DNA from: an uncultured Granulosicoccaceae bacterium | GTDB taxonomy: Bacteria > Pseudomonadota > Gammaproteobacteria > Granulosicoccales > Granulosicoccaceae | Assembly: GCA_937981955.1 (NCBI GenBank) | Contig: CALJNA010000019.1 | Span: forward strand, 1-64,000 | Direction of reading: 5' to 3' | Length of the DNA: 64,000 nt | Part shown: piece by piece, positions 9,307-17,434 of the stretch | Position numbering within the stretch: the first letter of the stretch is position 1 | Layout: each line of letters opens with the position of its first letter | The notes under the pieces: generated by a model | Databases searched by the model: none | Told to the model about the DNA's origin: nothing | What the model saw: the letters and a program-made list of their open reading frames with translations, nothing else | Position numbers and translations under genes: made by a program

Positions 9307-9837
9307 ATGAAATTCTTACCCACACCGTTGAACGATGCTTTTATTATCGAACCTGAATTGCGTGAAGATGATCGTGGCTTTTTTGCCAGGGTTTTGTGTG
9401 TTGACGAATTTTCTGAACACGGTTTGTGCACACAATGGAAGCAGGCGAACATTGCGTTTAACAAATTTCGGGGCATCACTCGAGGTATGCATTATCAGCA
9501 TGAACCCAATTCTGAAGTGAAATTGGTCAGGTGCACTCGCGGTGCAGTATTCGATGCCATTATCGATATGCGCCCCGAATCACCCACCTATCAGAAATGG
9601 TTTGGCGCGGAGCTGAGTGAATCAAATCAGAAAATGTTGTACGTGCCCACAGGTTTTGCGCACGGTTATCAAGTGTTGCAAGATAATTCTGAGTTGCATT
9701 ACATGGTATCGGCACTGTACGCACCCGAATCAGAAGACGGTGTGCGTTGGAACGACCCGAAAGTGGCTATCGACTGGCCAATAACCGACGATGTTCAACT
9801 CTCGGAAAAAGACGAGCAGTGGTCACTGCTCGTCTGA
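9307..9837 (+). CDS. rfbC: dTDP-4-dehydrorhamnose 3,5-epimerase family protein
   Basis: 176 residues from the ATG at 9307, 7 nt after the rfbF stop; an upstream in-frame start would overlap rfbF. It is a cupin epimerase: FIIEPELREDDRGFFARVLC, WKQANIAFNKFRGITRGMHY with the catalytic His, GAVFDAIIDMRPESPTY, and VPTGFAHGYQVL with the second conserved His. Family members epimerise dTDP-4-keto-6-deoxyglucose. Next to rfbF and without rfbABD, the true substrate could be a CDP-linked 4-keto sugar. The last 15 bp overlap the convergent gene, and the 3' end contains that gene's terminator hairpin. Confidence 0.88.
   Translation: MKFLPTPLNDAFIIEPELREDDRGFFARVLCVDEFSEHGLCTQWKQANIAFNKFRGITRGMHYQHEPNSEVKLVRCTRGAVFDAIIDMRPESPTYQKWFGAELSESNQKMLYVPTGFAHGYQVLQDNSELHYMVSALYAPESEDGVRWNDPKVAIDWPITDDVQLSEKDEQWSLLV
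9806..9834 (-). terminator. Intrinsic terminator of the TfpX/TfpZ-like gene, inside the end of rfbC
   Basis: GACGAGCAGT and ACTGCTCGTC form a perfect 10-bp stem around a GGTC loop (9811-9834). On the minus strand it is followed at once by TTTTT (complement of 9806-9810), a classic terminator. The minus-strand stop codon (9823-9825) lies in the loop region. On the plus strand no T-run follows, so it points only to the minus gene. Confidence 0.8.
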
Positions 9838-10710
9838 TTCGGCCAGAGTTGCTTTGCCTTCATCTTCAATGTCAGGCGACTTGGTGTCTGAACCTTCAAG
9901 CTCAGCCGTTTTTTGTTCGTTTAGTTCATTCCAGTCTATTGGTACAAAGTCCAGAATACTCTGTTCACTCTGACTGAAAATCACCAGGCCTTTAGCGTAT
10001 CGGGCTTTGAAATGATGAATCTCAATATCTTCTTTGTTGAAGCCGCCTTTTTCAACTGCAGCGTCGATATGGACGTCCGCTCCAATTGACTCCAGGTTTT
10101 CCCTGGTGACAGCGCGTTCACTCAAAATTTTCGCATGCTCCGGCCCTCGCTTAACGAATTGATCAATTCGCTCATGTGGTTCAGGGTAACCATTTAGTAG
10201 TTCATGCACATATTGATTGAATTCTCCCGGACCAGGTTCAGGCGTTAGCACCATTGCGGGTTTTCGGTCGTCGAGATCGAATATGTTTTGTGCTTGCACA
10301 TTTTTATTGTGTAGTTCAATTTTGGCATTCTCTACCGCGCTGGCGGAAAGGGTTGTAAAGTTTCTGTCTGCGTAGACAACTGCCACAACGCGTTGCTGGT
10401 GTGTTGCGTAAAAACCGTAGGCCAGAGCCGCTATCTGAAAGGCTGCAATTAATGACATATCCATAACCAACTTCGGCTTGCCCGGCTTGTACAGCAGTAG
10501 CGTCAGTGCAGGTCCGAGAACCAGATCGACCAGGGCGACTAATTTCAGGCCTTGCCAACCGCCATCAAGAAAAAACAGTTCACCGGGAAACCACCACAGA
10601 AACATCACCGCAACCAGTGATGAAAAAATCAGAATGCTGAGCATCAGATGGATGGAGAATGCCTGACCTTTCGAAAGGCTTGTCCATCGTCTGGAAGTGG
10701 TAGCCGACAT
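9823..10710 (-). CDS. TfpX/TfpZ-like type IV pilin accessory protein
   Basis: 295 residues from the ATG at 10710, preceded by TTGGAGCAACGCA (GGAG); an upstream in-frame ATG at 10767 lacks support. The N-terminal half has about three membrane helices (AFSIHLMLSILIFSSLVAVM, LKLVALVDLVLGPALTLLLY, DMSLIAAFQIAALAYGFYA) and then a soluble domain (VVAVVYADRNFTTLSASAVE). Pattern and length match TfpX/TfpZ proteins, which help assemble or modulate type IV pilin subunits at the inner membrane. No pilin gene is adjacent, so it is an orphan here. The C-terminus is very acidic. It converges on and overlaps rfbC. Confidence 0.75.
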   Translation of the reverse strand: MSATTSRRWTSLSKGQAFSIHLMLSILIFSSLVAVMFLWWFPGELFFLDGGWQGLKLVALVDLVLGPALTLLLYKPGKPKLVMDMSLIAAFQIAALAYGFYATHQQRVVAVVYADRNFTTLSASAVENAKIELHNKNVQAQNIFDLDDRKPAMVLTPEPGPGEFNQYVHELLNGYPEPHERIDQFVKRGPEHAKILSERAVTRENLESIGADVHIDAAVEKGGFNKEDIEIHHFKARYAKGLVIFSQSEQSILDFVPIDWNELNEQKTAELEGSDTKSPDIEDEGKATLAESDEQ

Positions 10711-10919
10711 TGCGTTGCTCCAAGCCAAAAACAGTACTATTGGGAAGCAATCGATGGGCCAGAACAAGACAAAAAACGAGTGCGGAAGGGGCTGGACTGG
10801 TGGGTGTTCTGGAGAAATTGTGACGTTTTTAGCAACCTTATCGTTTAGTGTGCGACGAGGCTGCTAACCGTCGAGCAGCAATGCACTGATGGGTGCGGCA
10901 GTGGTAATGCTCCACTGCG

Positions 10920-11825
10920 TCAGCTTTGCTGTAGAAACAAAAACTCCATCAGCGCTTTTTGGGCATGCAGGCGATTGCCGGCTTCATCCCAAACCACACT
11001 TTGATCGCCATCGATCACTTCACTTTGAACTTCTTCGCCGCGATGTGCTGGCAGGCAATGCATGAAGAGCGCATCGTCTTTCGCCAGTGCCATGCGTTCT
11101 GTGGTGACGCAGTAATCACCAAATGCAACGGTTCGTTTATTCGCTTCAGACTCTTGTCCCATACTTGACCAGACATCGGTAACCACAAGGTCTGCGCCTT
11201 CCACGGCTTCGTCGGGTGACTGCATCAAGCTGATATTTGAGCCAGCATTTTCGAGCACTGCCTCGTTGGGTTTATATCCAACAGGTGTGGCTATGCGTAA
11301 TTGAAAGTCGAGTAGCTTTGCAGTATTAGCAAACGAGTTACACACATTATTACCATCGCCAATCCACGCAACCGTTTTTCCTTGTATGTCGCCGCGATGA
11401 TCGAAGTAGGTTTGCATGTCGGCCAGAAGCTGACAGGGGTGATACAAGTCAGTTAAACCATTAATGACCGGAACCGTGGCCGCATCGCAGAATCGCAGCA
11501 AATCATCGTGCGAGTAAGTACGAACCATGACCATGTCAACCATTTGCGACAATACCCGAGCAGTGTCTTCCAATGGCTCGCCACGACCAAGTTGTGTATC
11601 GTTTGGTGAGAGATACATTGCATGACCGCCGAGTTGCGCCATGCCTGCTTCAAACGATACCCGTGTTCGTGTCGAAGACTTCTCGAATATCATGGCCAGT
11701 GTTTTACGCGGAAACAAAGCTTCTGTTTCACCGCGTTCAAACTGAGCTCTGAATTCACTGCCGCGTTTGAGTATGGCGCGGAATTCATCACCGGTTAAAT
11801 CTGCGACTGTTAAAAAATGCCTCAT
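10920..11825 (-). CDS. argF: Ornithine carbamoyltransferase
   Basis: 301 residues. It makes citrulline from ornithine and carbamoyl phosphate in arginine biosynthesis. The carbamoyl-phosphate-binding SSTRTR is near residue 50, HPCQ near 128, and the ornithine-binding MHCLPAHRGEEV near 260; Asp and Ser of VVTDVWSSMGQE are also present. It follows argD with a 4-bp ATGA overlap, so the two are translationally coupled. The protein is about 30 residues shorter than E. coli ArgF, in line with the short bacterial/archaeal form. Confidence 0.95.
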   Translation of the reverse strand: MRHFLTVADLTGDEFRAILKRGSEFRAQFERGETEALFPRKTLAMIFEKSSTRTRVSFEAGMAQLGGHAMYLSPNDTQLGRGEPLEDTARVLSQMVDMVMVRTYSHDDLLRFCDAATVPVINGLTDLYHPCQLLADMQTYFDHRGDIQGKTVAWIGDGNNVCNSFANTAKLLDFQLRIATPVGYKPNEAVLENAGSNISLMQSPDEAVEGADLVVTDVWSSMGQESEANKRTVAFGDYCVTTERMALAKDDALFMHCLPAHRGEEVQSEVIDGDQSVVWDEAGNRLHAQKALMEFLFLQQS

Positions 11826-13042
11826 GCGTTGGCGTTCGCTTGGCTGCTTTGTTCTTCAGCCGTTTTTTGCTGTTGCTCAGTGAACTTGACGATCAGTTCG
11901 CTGACCGTGTTGACTATATCGTCAGCCTGATCATCGCTAAGCACCAAAGGAGGTAATAAACGCACCACATTGCCAGCTGCAACGTTAATCAATAAGCCAG
12001 CATCAAGAGCCTGCTGAACAAGTTCTCCACACTGCTCTTCAAGCTCCACACCGATCATCAAGCCTTTCCCACGCACTTCAACCACGCCTTGACGATTATG
12101 CAAACGATTATGCAGACCTGTTTGAATTCGTTCTCCAAGCTGTGCTGCACGATTGATCAGATCGTTTTGTTCAATTTGTTCGATTACGGTGAGTCCGGCC
12201 CGGCAGGCTAACGGGTTACCGCCAAAGGTTGTGCCATGGCTGCCAGGTTGAATCAGTTCGGCAGCATTACCGCGTGCCAGACATGCACCAATTGGTACAC
12301 CGTTTCCGAGTGCTTTTGCCACCGCCATAACATCGGGTTGGATATCGGTGTGCTGATGTGCAAACCATTCGCCTGTTCTGCCCATGCCGGATTGAATTTC
12401 ATCAAGCATCATCAGCCAGTCATGTTGATCGCAGAGCGCGCGCACGGAACTCAGGTAGTCTTCAGCAGGTACGTTGATGCCACCTTCACCCTGAACCGGT
12501 TCAATCATCACGGCAACAATATCGTTTCGCTCGGCCGCCAGCTTGTTAATCGCATTTATGTCGTTATAAGGCACAACCACAAACCCAGGAGTTAACTGAC
12601 CAAACCCCTGTTGGATTTTCTTGTTGCCGGTAGCGGCTATGGTGGCTAACGTGCGCCCGTGAAAAGCGGTGTCGGTAACAATAATGATAGGTGCTTCAAT
12701 ATTCTTTGCGTTGCCGTGAAGGCGGGCGATTTTAATGCACGCCTCGTTTGCTTCAGCGCCTGAATTACAAAAGAACGCTTTGTCCATTCCAGCCACCTTG
12801 CACAAGCGTGCACCCAGGGCTTCCTGCAATGGCTCGCGATAAAGATTGGAGATGTGCAAGAGGGAGTTGACCTGTTCGCTCAGTGCGCTCGCCATGGCTT
12901 TGTTGGCGTGGCCCAACCCGCAAACGGCAATGCCTGACAGCGCATCCAGATACTCGCGACCCTGATCGTCCCAAAGCTTGACACCTTCGCCTCGCACGAT
13001 GCTCACGGGCAATCTGCCGTAGGCAGACATTAAATGCTCCAT
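11822..13042 (-). CDS. argD: Acetylornithine aminotransferase (class III PLP transaminase)
   Basis: 406 residues from the ATG at 13042 (MEHLMSAYGRLPVSIVRGEG); longer in-frame starts up to 13198 would add a non-conserved extension. Family signatures: FCNSGAEANEACIKIARLHG (PLP phosphate contact), FHGRTLATIAATGNKK, MLDEIQSGMGRTG with the PLP-ring Asp, AVAKALGNGVPIGA with the Schiff-base Lys, and HGTTFGGNPLACRAGL. It converts N-acetylglutamate semialdehyde to N-acetylornithine in the arginine pathway and may also serve lysine synthesis (DapC). The stop overlaps the argF start. It is divergent from the superoxide dismutase gene. The charged C-terminal tail is longer than usual. Confidence 0.94.
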   Translation of the reverse strand: MEHLMSAYGRLPVSIVRGEGVKLWDDQGREYLDALSGIAVCGLGHANKAMASALSEQVNSLLHISNLYREPLQEALGARLCKVAGMDKAFFCNSGAEANEACIKIARLHGNAKNIEAPIIIVTDTAFHGRTLATIAATGNKKIQQGFGQLTPGFVVVPYNDINAINKLAAERNDIVAVMIEPVQGEGGINVPAEDYLSSVRALCDQHDWLMMLDEIQSGMGRTGEWFAHQHTDIQPDVMAVAKALGNGVPIGACLARGNAAELIQPGSHGTTFGGNPLACRAGLTVIEQIEQNDLINRAAQLGERIQTGLHNRLHNRQGVVEVRGKGLMIGVELEEQCGELVQQALDAGLLINVAAGNVVRLLPPLVLSDDQADDIVNTVSELIVKFTEQQQKTAEEQSSQANANA

Positions 13043-13265
13043 CACCGAATCCTGAAATTCTTGAAAACGAACCTCCGATGGTATTACAAGGTGGGTACAA
13101 CGCCAACCCAAGTGGGGCTTTGGTGGACGAATTAGCCCAATATTTACGTGAATAAGTGTTGGGCACGCTTGCCAACAGTGAATACGGGGTGAGAACATAC
13201 ACAGGTGGACGCTTGGCGATTATGTGGCCGGGCGGCAATTTAACCCAATTTCTACCGGAGTAGAC

Positions 13266-13874
13266 ATGGCTTTCGAATTTCCTGATTTACCTTACGATTT
13301 CACCGCTCTGGAGCCCCACGTGGACGCCATGACCATGGAAATCCACTACGATCGGCACCACCGAACCTATTTTAATAACTTCACTGGCGCTGTGGCTGAC
13401 ACGCCAAATGCTGACAAATCGCTCGAAGAAGTCATGGCGGGTGTTGATGCCAGCGCATCGCCGGCTATCCGTAATAACGGCGGCGGGTACTACAATCACA
13501 TTTTGTACTGGAACTCTATGTGTGACGGTGGCAGTGCACCTAGCGCTGATCTGAGCAAGGCTATCGATGCCGAATTCGGTTCCATGGATAAACTCAAAGA
13601 GCAACTGAAGCAGGCTGGTATTACCCGCTTTGGTTCTGGATTCGCCTGGCTGATCGTCAAAGACGGCAAACTGGCAGTTACATCCACACCAAATCAGGAT
13701 AATCCTTTGATGCCAGTTGCGGACATGCAGGGCACACCTATTCTGGCGCTCGATGTATGGGAGCATGCATACTATCTGAAGTACCAGAACAAGCGCCCGG
13801 ACTACATCGACGGCTGGCTGGAAGTGGTTGACTGGGCGAAAACGTCAGAGCGTTTCGCAGCGCAAACGGCGTAA
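13266..13874 (+). CDS. Superoxide dismutase, Fe/Mn family, Mn-type signature
   Basis: 202 residues; the start at 13266 has GGAG 8 nt upstream. It dismutates superoxide in the cytoplasm. Metal ligands are His in HYDRHHRTYFNN, His in GGYYNHILYW, and Asp and His in LDVWEHAYYLKY. The second-shell pattern is that of Mn enzymes: Gly before YYNH where Fe enzymes carry Gln, and Gln in NQDNPL. The local order sod, grxD and rnt resembles the enterobacterial sodB neighbourhood although the protein looks SodA-like. Metal use needs biochemistry. Confidence 0.93.
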   Translation: MAFEFPDLPYDFTALEPHVDAMTMEIHYDRHHRTYFNNFTGAVADTPNADKSLEEVMAGVDASASPAIRNNGGGYYNHILYWNSMCDGGSAPSADLSKAIDAEFGSMDKLKEQLKQAGITRFGSGFAWLIVKDGKLAVTSTPNQDNPLMPVADMQGTPILALDVWEHAYYLKYQNKRPDYIDGWLEVVDWAKTSERFAAQTA

Positions 13875-14096
13875 AACAAAGCCTTTAGAAAGTACTTATC
13901 GTTTGTTGCGGTCAGCGTCATGGCAGGCCGCACAAACACCTCGTGATACAAGCCTCACATCGACACGCCTGCGCCCACACAAGGTCACAAGGCGAGTACA
14001 ATCAACCCAGAGCAGCTTGAATAAACAGGGTGTGAACCTTATGTTCAGGCGATAGGGGCGGGCGCCCCGGACACACAAAAAATGTTGGAGATTGTC

Positions 14097-14426
14097 ATGT
14101 CAGAAGCACCTAGCGATCCGGTAGAACGTATTAACGATCAAATTCAGAACAACCCGGTTATTCTTTATATGAAGGGCACTCCACAAATGCCCATGTGTGG
14201 CTTTTCAGCGCGTACGGTTGAAGTGTTGAAGAACTGCAATAAGGAATTCGCGTATGTAAACATCATTGCTGATGTCGGCGTGCATGAGAACCTGCCCAAG
14301 GTGTCCGACTGGCCTACTTTTCCGCAACTCTTCATTAAAGGTGAGTTGGTCGGAGGTTGCGACATTACGTGTGAGCTGGCAGAAAGTGGTGAATTGCAAA
14401 AGATGGTAGACAGCGCGACCAGCTGA
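14097..14426 (+). CDS. grxD: Monothiol glutaredoxin, Grx4 type
   Basis: 109 residues from the ATG at 14097; TTGGAG lies 8 nt upstream, which decides against the ATG at 14082. The CGFS active site follows KGTPQMPM, and GGCDITCELAESGEL is the glutathione-binding end. CGFS glutaredoxins hold a bridging [2Fe-2S] cluster with glutathione and deliver it to client proteins, usually with BolA. Next to superoxide dismutase and convergent with rnt. Confidence 0.95.
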   Translation: MSEAPSDPVERINDQIQNNPVILYMKGTPQMPMCGFSARTVEVLKNCNKEFAYVNIIADVGVHENLPKVSDWPTFPQLFIKGELVGGCDITCELAESGELQKMVDSATS

Positions 14427-14440
14427 TTGCCGGCGAGCAT

Positions 14441-14470
14441 CAATTCAGAAACTAAAACACTGCTGAATTG
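14441..14470. other. Hairpin in the grxD / rnt convergent spacer
   Basis: CAATTCAG and CTGAATTG are a perfect 8-bp inverted repeat around a 14-nt loop, 15 nt after the grxD stop. A T-run (TTTTT) appears 8 nt downstream on the plus strand, so weak termination is possible. Confidence 0.4.
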
Positions 14471-14480
14471 AAGAACGATT

Positions 14481-14505
14481 TTTGCACCATTAACTCTGGT
14501 GCAAA
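14481..14505. other. 9-bp hairpin with the rnt stop codon in its loop
   Basis: TTTGCACCA and TGGTGCAAA form a perfect 9-bp stem; the 7-nt loop TTAACTC contains the minus-strand stop codon (14490-14492). No T-run follows on either strand, so it may protect mRNA 3' ends or aid rho-dependent termination rather than terminate by itself. Confidence 0.5.
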
Positions 14506-15113
14506 CCCTCCCATTGATTGACCACCATACAGAATAGCTCTGCGGTTTTACGCGTATCGTAAACTGCAGAGTGTGCTTCACCCGTATCCCATTCGATGCC
14601 CGCGGCGGCAGCTGCACGAGCTAACACGGTTTGGCCGTAGGCCAAGCCACACAAGGACACGGTATCCAGGCAGCTGAATGGATGAAACGGGTTTCGCTTT
14701 ACGGCCGCTCTATCAGCGGCTTTGTTCACAAACTTCAAATCGAAAAAAGCGTTGTGACCAACCAGTATCGCGCGGTTACAGCCGGCGTCCTGCACAGCCT
14801 GACGGATAGGGGTAAAAATATATCGCAGTGCTTCGCGTTCGGCGCGAGCGGCGCGCAGCGGGTTGTCCGGATCGATGCCGTTGATCTCCATCGATTTGGG
14901 CTCAAGGTTGGCACCTTCAAACGGATGAACATGCGTGCTGTAACTGTCGGTACAGACCAGTTTGCCAGATTCATCAAAATCCACCAGTACAGCGGCAATT
15001 TCCAGTAAGGCATCGGTTTCTTCGTTGAATCCTCCCGTTTCAACATCAATGACCACCGGCAGGTAACCCCGGAAGCGATCTTTCATTTCGTTTTTTTGTC
15101 CGGGCTGATACAT
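14490..15113 (-). CDS. rnt: Ribonuclease T (DEDDh 3'-5' exoribonuclease)
   Basis: 207 residues. RNase T trims the 3' ends of tRNA, 5S and 23S rRNA. The DEDDh residues are visible: Asp and Glu in VVIDVETGGF, Asp in GHNAFFDLKFV, and His and Asp in EAHSAVYDTRKTAELF. SMEINGIDPDNPLR and NPFHPFSCLDTVSLCGLAYG are diagnostic of RNase T rather than DNA polymerase III epsilon. Convergent with grxD. Confidence 0.95.
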   Translation of the reverse strand: MYQPGQKNEMKDRFRGYLPVVIDVETGGFNEETDALLEIAAVLVDFDESGKLVCTDSYSTHVHPFEGANLEPKSMEINGIDPDNPLRAARAEREALRYIFTPIRQAVQDAGCNRAILVGHNAFFDLKFVNKAADRAAVKRNPFHPFSCLDTVSLCGLAYGQTVLARAAAAAGIEWDTGEAHSAVYDTRKTAELFCMVVNQWEGLHQS

Positions 15114-15212
15114 GGTATTCGGTTAATCTTTTTGTTACGGCAACCAACGCGAATCATACACGTCGATAACTTTGATACCATCAACCGACATACATCCGTT
15201 CACTGATATCGC

Positions 15213-15764
15213 GTGGTAGCACTGTTACAGCACTATTTCAATATTGCCTTTCTAATGGGCAAGCCGCAGGATCTGCCTGCGGGTGAAAAGCAGCTGTACA
15301 CGGCGATTTCACTGAATTTCGTCACCTACGTGCTTGCGCTGGTCAGTTTTACCGGCGTTGGTGGTGCGATGCTGCACGCGGCAATCGATCTTGCCTGTAC
15401 CGGGCTGTTTTTGTACCTTGGTCTGATGTTCGTCGGTCGGTTGCCCCGATTCGAGCAGGCATACGGTGCCATTTGCGGTGCGGGTGCGGTGTTGAATCTG
15501 GCTGCCATTCCTCTGCTGCAGCTGACAACAGTACCTGAGGGTGGTACTCCAGGCAGCCTGGCGATTTTTTCTCGTTTTTTATTGCTGGTATGGAGCTTGT
15601 CGCTGGTTGGTCATGTGCTAAGGCATACGTTTGCCATTCGAATGTTCTCAAGCATTGTCATCGCCGTTCTGTACTATTTGCTAATCACTACCCTGTTATC
15701 GTGGATTTTTCCAGGCGATGTGTCGTCCGATCAGCTCTCCTCATTGGTCAATATAGCAAGTTGA
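15213..15764 (+). CDS. Integral membrane protein of unknown function
   Basis: 183 residues with about five predicted membrane helices (SLNFVTYVLALVSFTGVGGA, AIDLACTGLFLYLGLMFVG, AIFSRFLLLVWSLSLVGHVL, MFSSIVIAVLYYLLITTLLS among them). The first codon is GTG at 15213; an ATG at 15255 would remove 14 residues. No motif fixes a function; the pattern is loosely like YIP1-type membrane proteins. It stands between rnt (divergent) and the kinase gene. Confidence 0.65.
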   Translation: MVALLQHYFNIAFLMGKPQDLPAGEKQLYTAISLNFVTYVLALVSFTGVGGAMLHAAIDLACTGLFLYLGLMFVGRLPRFEQAYGAICGAGAVLNLAAIPLLQLTTVPEGGTPGSLAIFSRFLLLVWSLSLVGHVLRHTFAIRMFSSIVIAVLYYLLITTLLSWIFPGDVSSDQLSSLVNIAS

Positions 15765-15861
15765 GCTTTATCGGTCAGCGCTTACGTGTCAATTATTTGA
15801 ATTGAAGTGCGCTGAATTATAACGTCAGCTGATTCAAGCGCTTGTGACGTTTTTGTTGCAA

Positions 15862-15891
15862 GACGTCTGGGAATGGGATGTCTGGGAATGG
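15862..15891 (+). repeat. 15-bp tandem duplication over the kinase start
   Basis: GACGTCTGGGAATGG and GATGTCTGGGAATGG lie head to tail with one mismatch. The second copy contains the ATG at 15878 and provides a GGGA-like site before a second possible start at 15893. Confidence 0.7.
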
Positions 15892-17419
15892 TATGATCAC
15901 GAGAACGCTGAAATCAAGATTCCCAGAACCCACACGCATGGATGTACCCTTTTCATCCGATAAAACTGCAACGCAAGCATCAGGCGCAAATGCCAAGTCT
16001 GTTGCTGGCAGCGGGCGTGTGGTTTCGGGCAACAATCGGCGCCCGCAGCCTGTGAAAAACGCAAGCTCGACACCCGGTGAATCAGGAAGCAGCGCCAAAC
16101 CCAGCGTCAAGCCTCTCGAAATCGTTGTACCGGATGAAATCGGCCGCTATACCATTGGTGGAAAAATCGGTTCGGGTACCTGCGGTGTTGTTCACCTTGC
16201 ACTCGATAACGTACTTCGTCGCGAAGTTGCCGTGAAGCTGTCACCGATTGGCGAGGCACATGTGTCAACAGGGAAGGTGCCGGGTGCCCAACGAGCCTAT
16301 CAAACTGAAATTGTTGCAGCAGGGCGACTAAGTCATCCCAATATCGTCACGGTCTACGACGCTGGCCAATACGAAGATCTGAACTACCTGGTAATGGAAG
16401 CCGTAGACGGTGTTTCGTTAAAACAGTACGGGAAAGGGCAGGCGCCATTACCGATTCATCGTGCGCTTGAAGTCATCGTTGAATGCTGTAAAGCGCTTGA
16501 CTACTCGCATTCACAAGACATTATTCATCGTGATATCAAGCCTGCCAATATCATGTTGGCCGACGACGGGTCGGTTAAGCTACTCGACTTTGGCATTGCT
16601 GTGGGGTTATCCGGTGAAGCCGGATTAAGTAAGCAAGGTCCGACGCTTGGTACACCGAATTACATGTCGCCAGAACAGATACTTGGAAAAGATCTTGGCC
16701 CTTCGAGCGACTTCTATTCACTGGCAACGGTTCTGTTCGAGTTACTGACCAGTCGCCAGTTATTTAAAGCACAAAAGGTCAAAGACCTGTTTCGCACTGT
16801 TGTCCACCAAGTTGCCCCTCGTTTAAGTGATGTCAAACCGGAGCTTCCCGCGGAGCTGTCTGATGTGTTGGCCAAAGCCTTAGAGAAAAAACCGGAACAG
16901 CGATATCAATCCGGTCAGGATATGGCAGTAGCGCTCACGCCTTTTATCGAGCGATTCAAAATTGTTGAAGAACGCCCGCTTGCGCAGCAAAAATTTATCA
17001 AACAACTGCAGAAGCAGCACTTTTTCAACACGTTTTCAGAAGTGGAAATTGCGCAGCTTCTGGAGCTTGTTAAAGTCAAAACATTCACACCAAACGACCT
17101 GCTGATTGACGCCGGGGACGTTGAGCGTCGCTTGTTTGTGATCACACACGGTGTTGTAAAAGTCAGTGAGAACGATGATTTGGTGCGCGTTTGTACTGAA
17201 GGCGACTGTATTGGAGAGCTAGGCTTTATCCATGGTGCGCCTGAGACCAAGAAAATGCAGGCTTTAACCGACGTAAATGTGCTTGAGGTGTCAGCCGATT
17301 CACTTAGCGAGCTGCCGCCGAAAGTGCACCTGCATTATTATCGAGTCATTTCTGATGTGCTGGTTGCCAGGCTGGCAACCGACGGTAATTTACAGCTTGA
17401 TATCCACCTTCAGGTTTGA
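15878..17419 (+). CDS. Serine/threonine protein kinase with C-terminal cyclic-nucleotide-binding domain
   Basis: 513 residues (ATG 15878; ATG 15893 is an alternative). Residues 1-80 are Ser/Pro/basic-rich linker. About 88-350 is a Hanks-type kinase: glycine loop IGSGTCGVVHLA, catalytic Lys in REVAVKLS, HRDIKPANIML, DFGIAV, and activation-segment end GTPNYMSPEQI. About 375-500 is a cNMP-binding (CRP/PKA regulatory) domain: DLLIDAGDVERRLFVITHG and GDCIGELGFIHGAPETKKMQ, where the phosphate-cassette Arg is not evident. No transmembrane helix. Kinase activity might be gated by a nucleotide or other ligand in cis (inference). Phosphatase and targets are not visible nearby. Confidence 0.9.
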   Translation: MSGNGMITRTLKSRFPEPTRMDVPFSSDKTATQASGANAKSVAGSGRVVSGNNRRPQPVKNASSTPGESGSSAKPSVKPLEIVVPDEIGRYTIGGKIGSGTCGVVHLALDNVLRREVAVKLSPIGEAHVSTGKVPGAQRAYQTEIVAAGRLSHPNIVTVYDAGQYEDLNYLVMEAVDGVSLKQYGKGQAPLPIHRALEVIVECCKALDYSHSQDIIHRDIKPANIMLADDGSVKLLDFGIAVGLSGEAGLSKQGPTLGTPNYMSPEQILGKDLGPSSDFYSLATVLFELLTSRQLFKAQKVKDLFRTVVHQVAPRLSDVKPELPAELSDVLAKALEKKPEQRYQSGQDMAVALTPFIERFKIVEERPLAQQKFIKQLQKQHFFNTFSEVEIAQLLELVKVKTFTPNDLLIDAGDVERRLFVITHGVVKVSENDDLVRVCTEGDCIGELGFIHGAPETKKMQALTDVNVLEVSADSLSELPPKVHLHYYRVISDVLVARLATDGNLQLDIHLQV

Positions 17420-17434
17420 AGACGCGCAACTGTT

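Noticed and set aside
10899-10917. GCAGTGG/CCACTGC hairpin after argF as terminator
   Set aside because: Seven-bp stem with no T-run on the minus strand; not enough to call.
12236-12595. 119-codon frame antisense to argD
   Set aside because: Overlaps strongly conserved argD sequence; composition is that of an antisense shadow.
13902-13938. Inverted repeat GTTTGT-TGCGG / CCGCACAAAC after the dismutase gene
   Set aside because: Needs a bulge and has no T-run after it, so I did not call a terminator.
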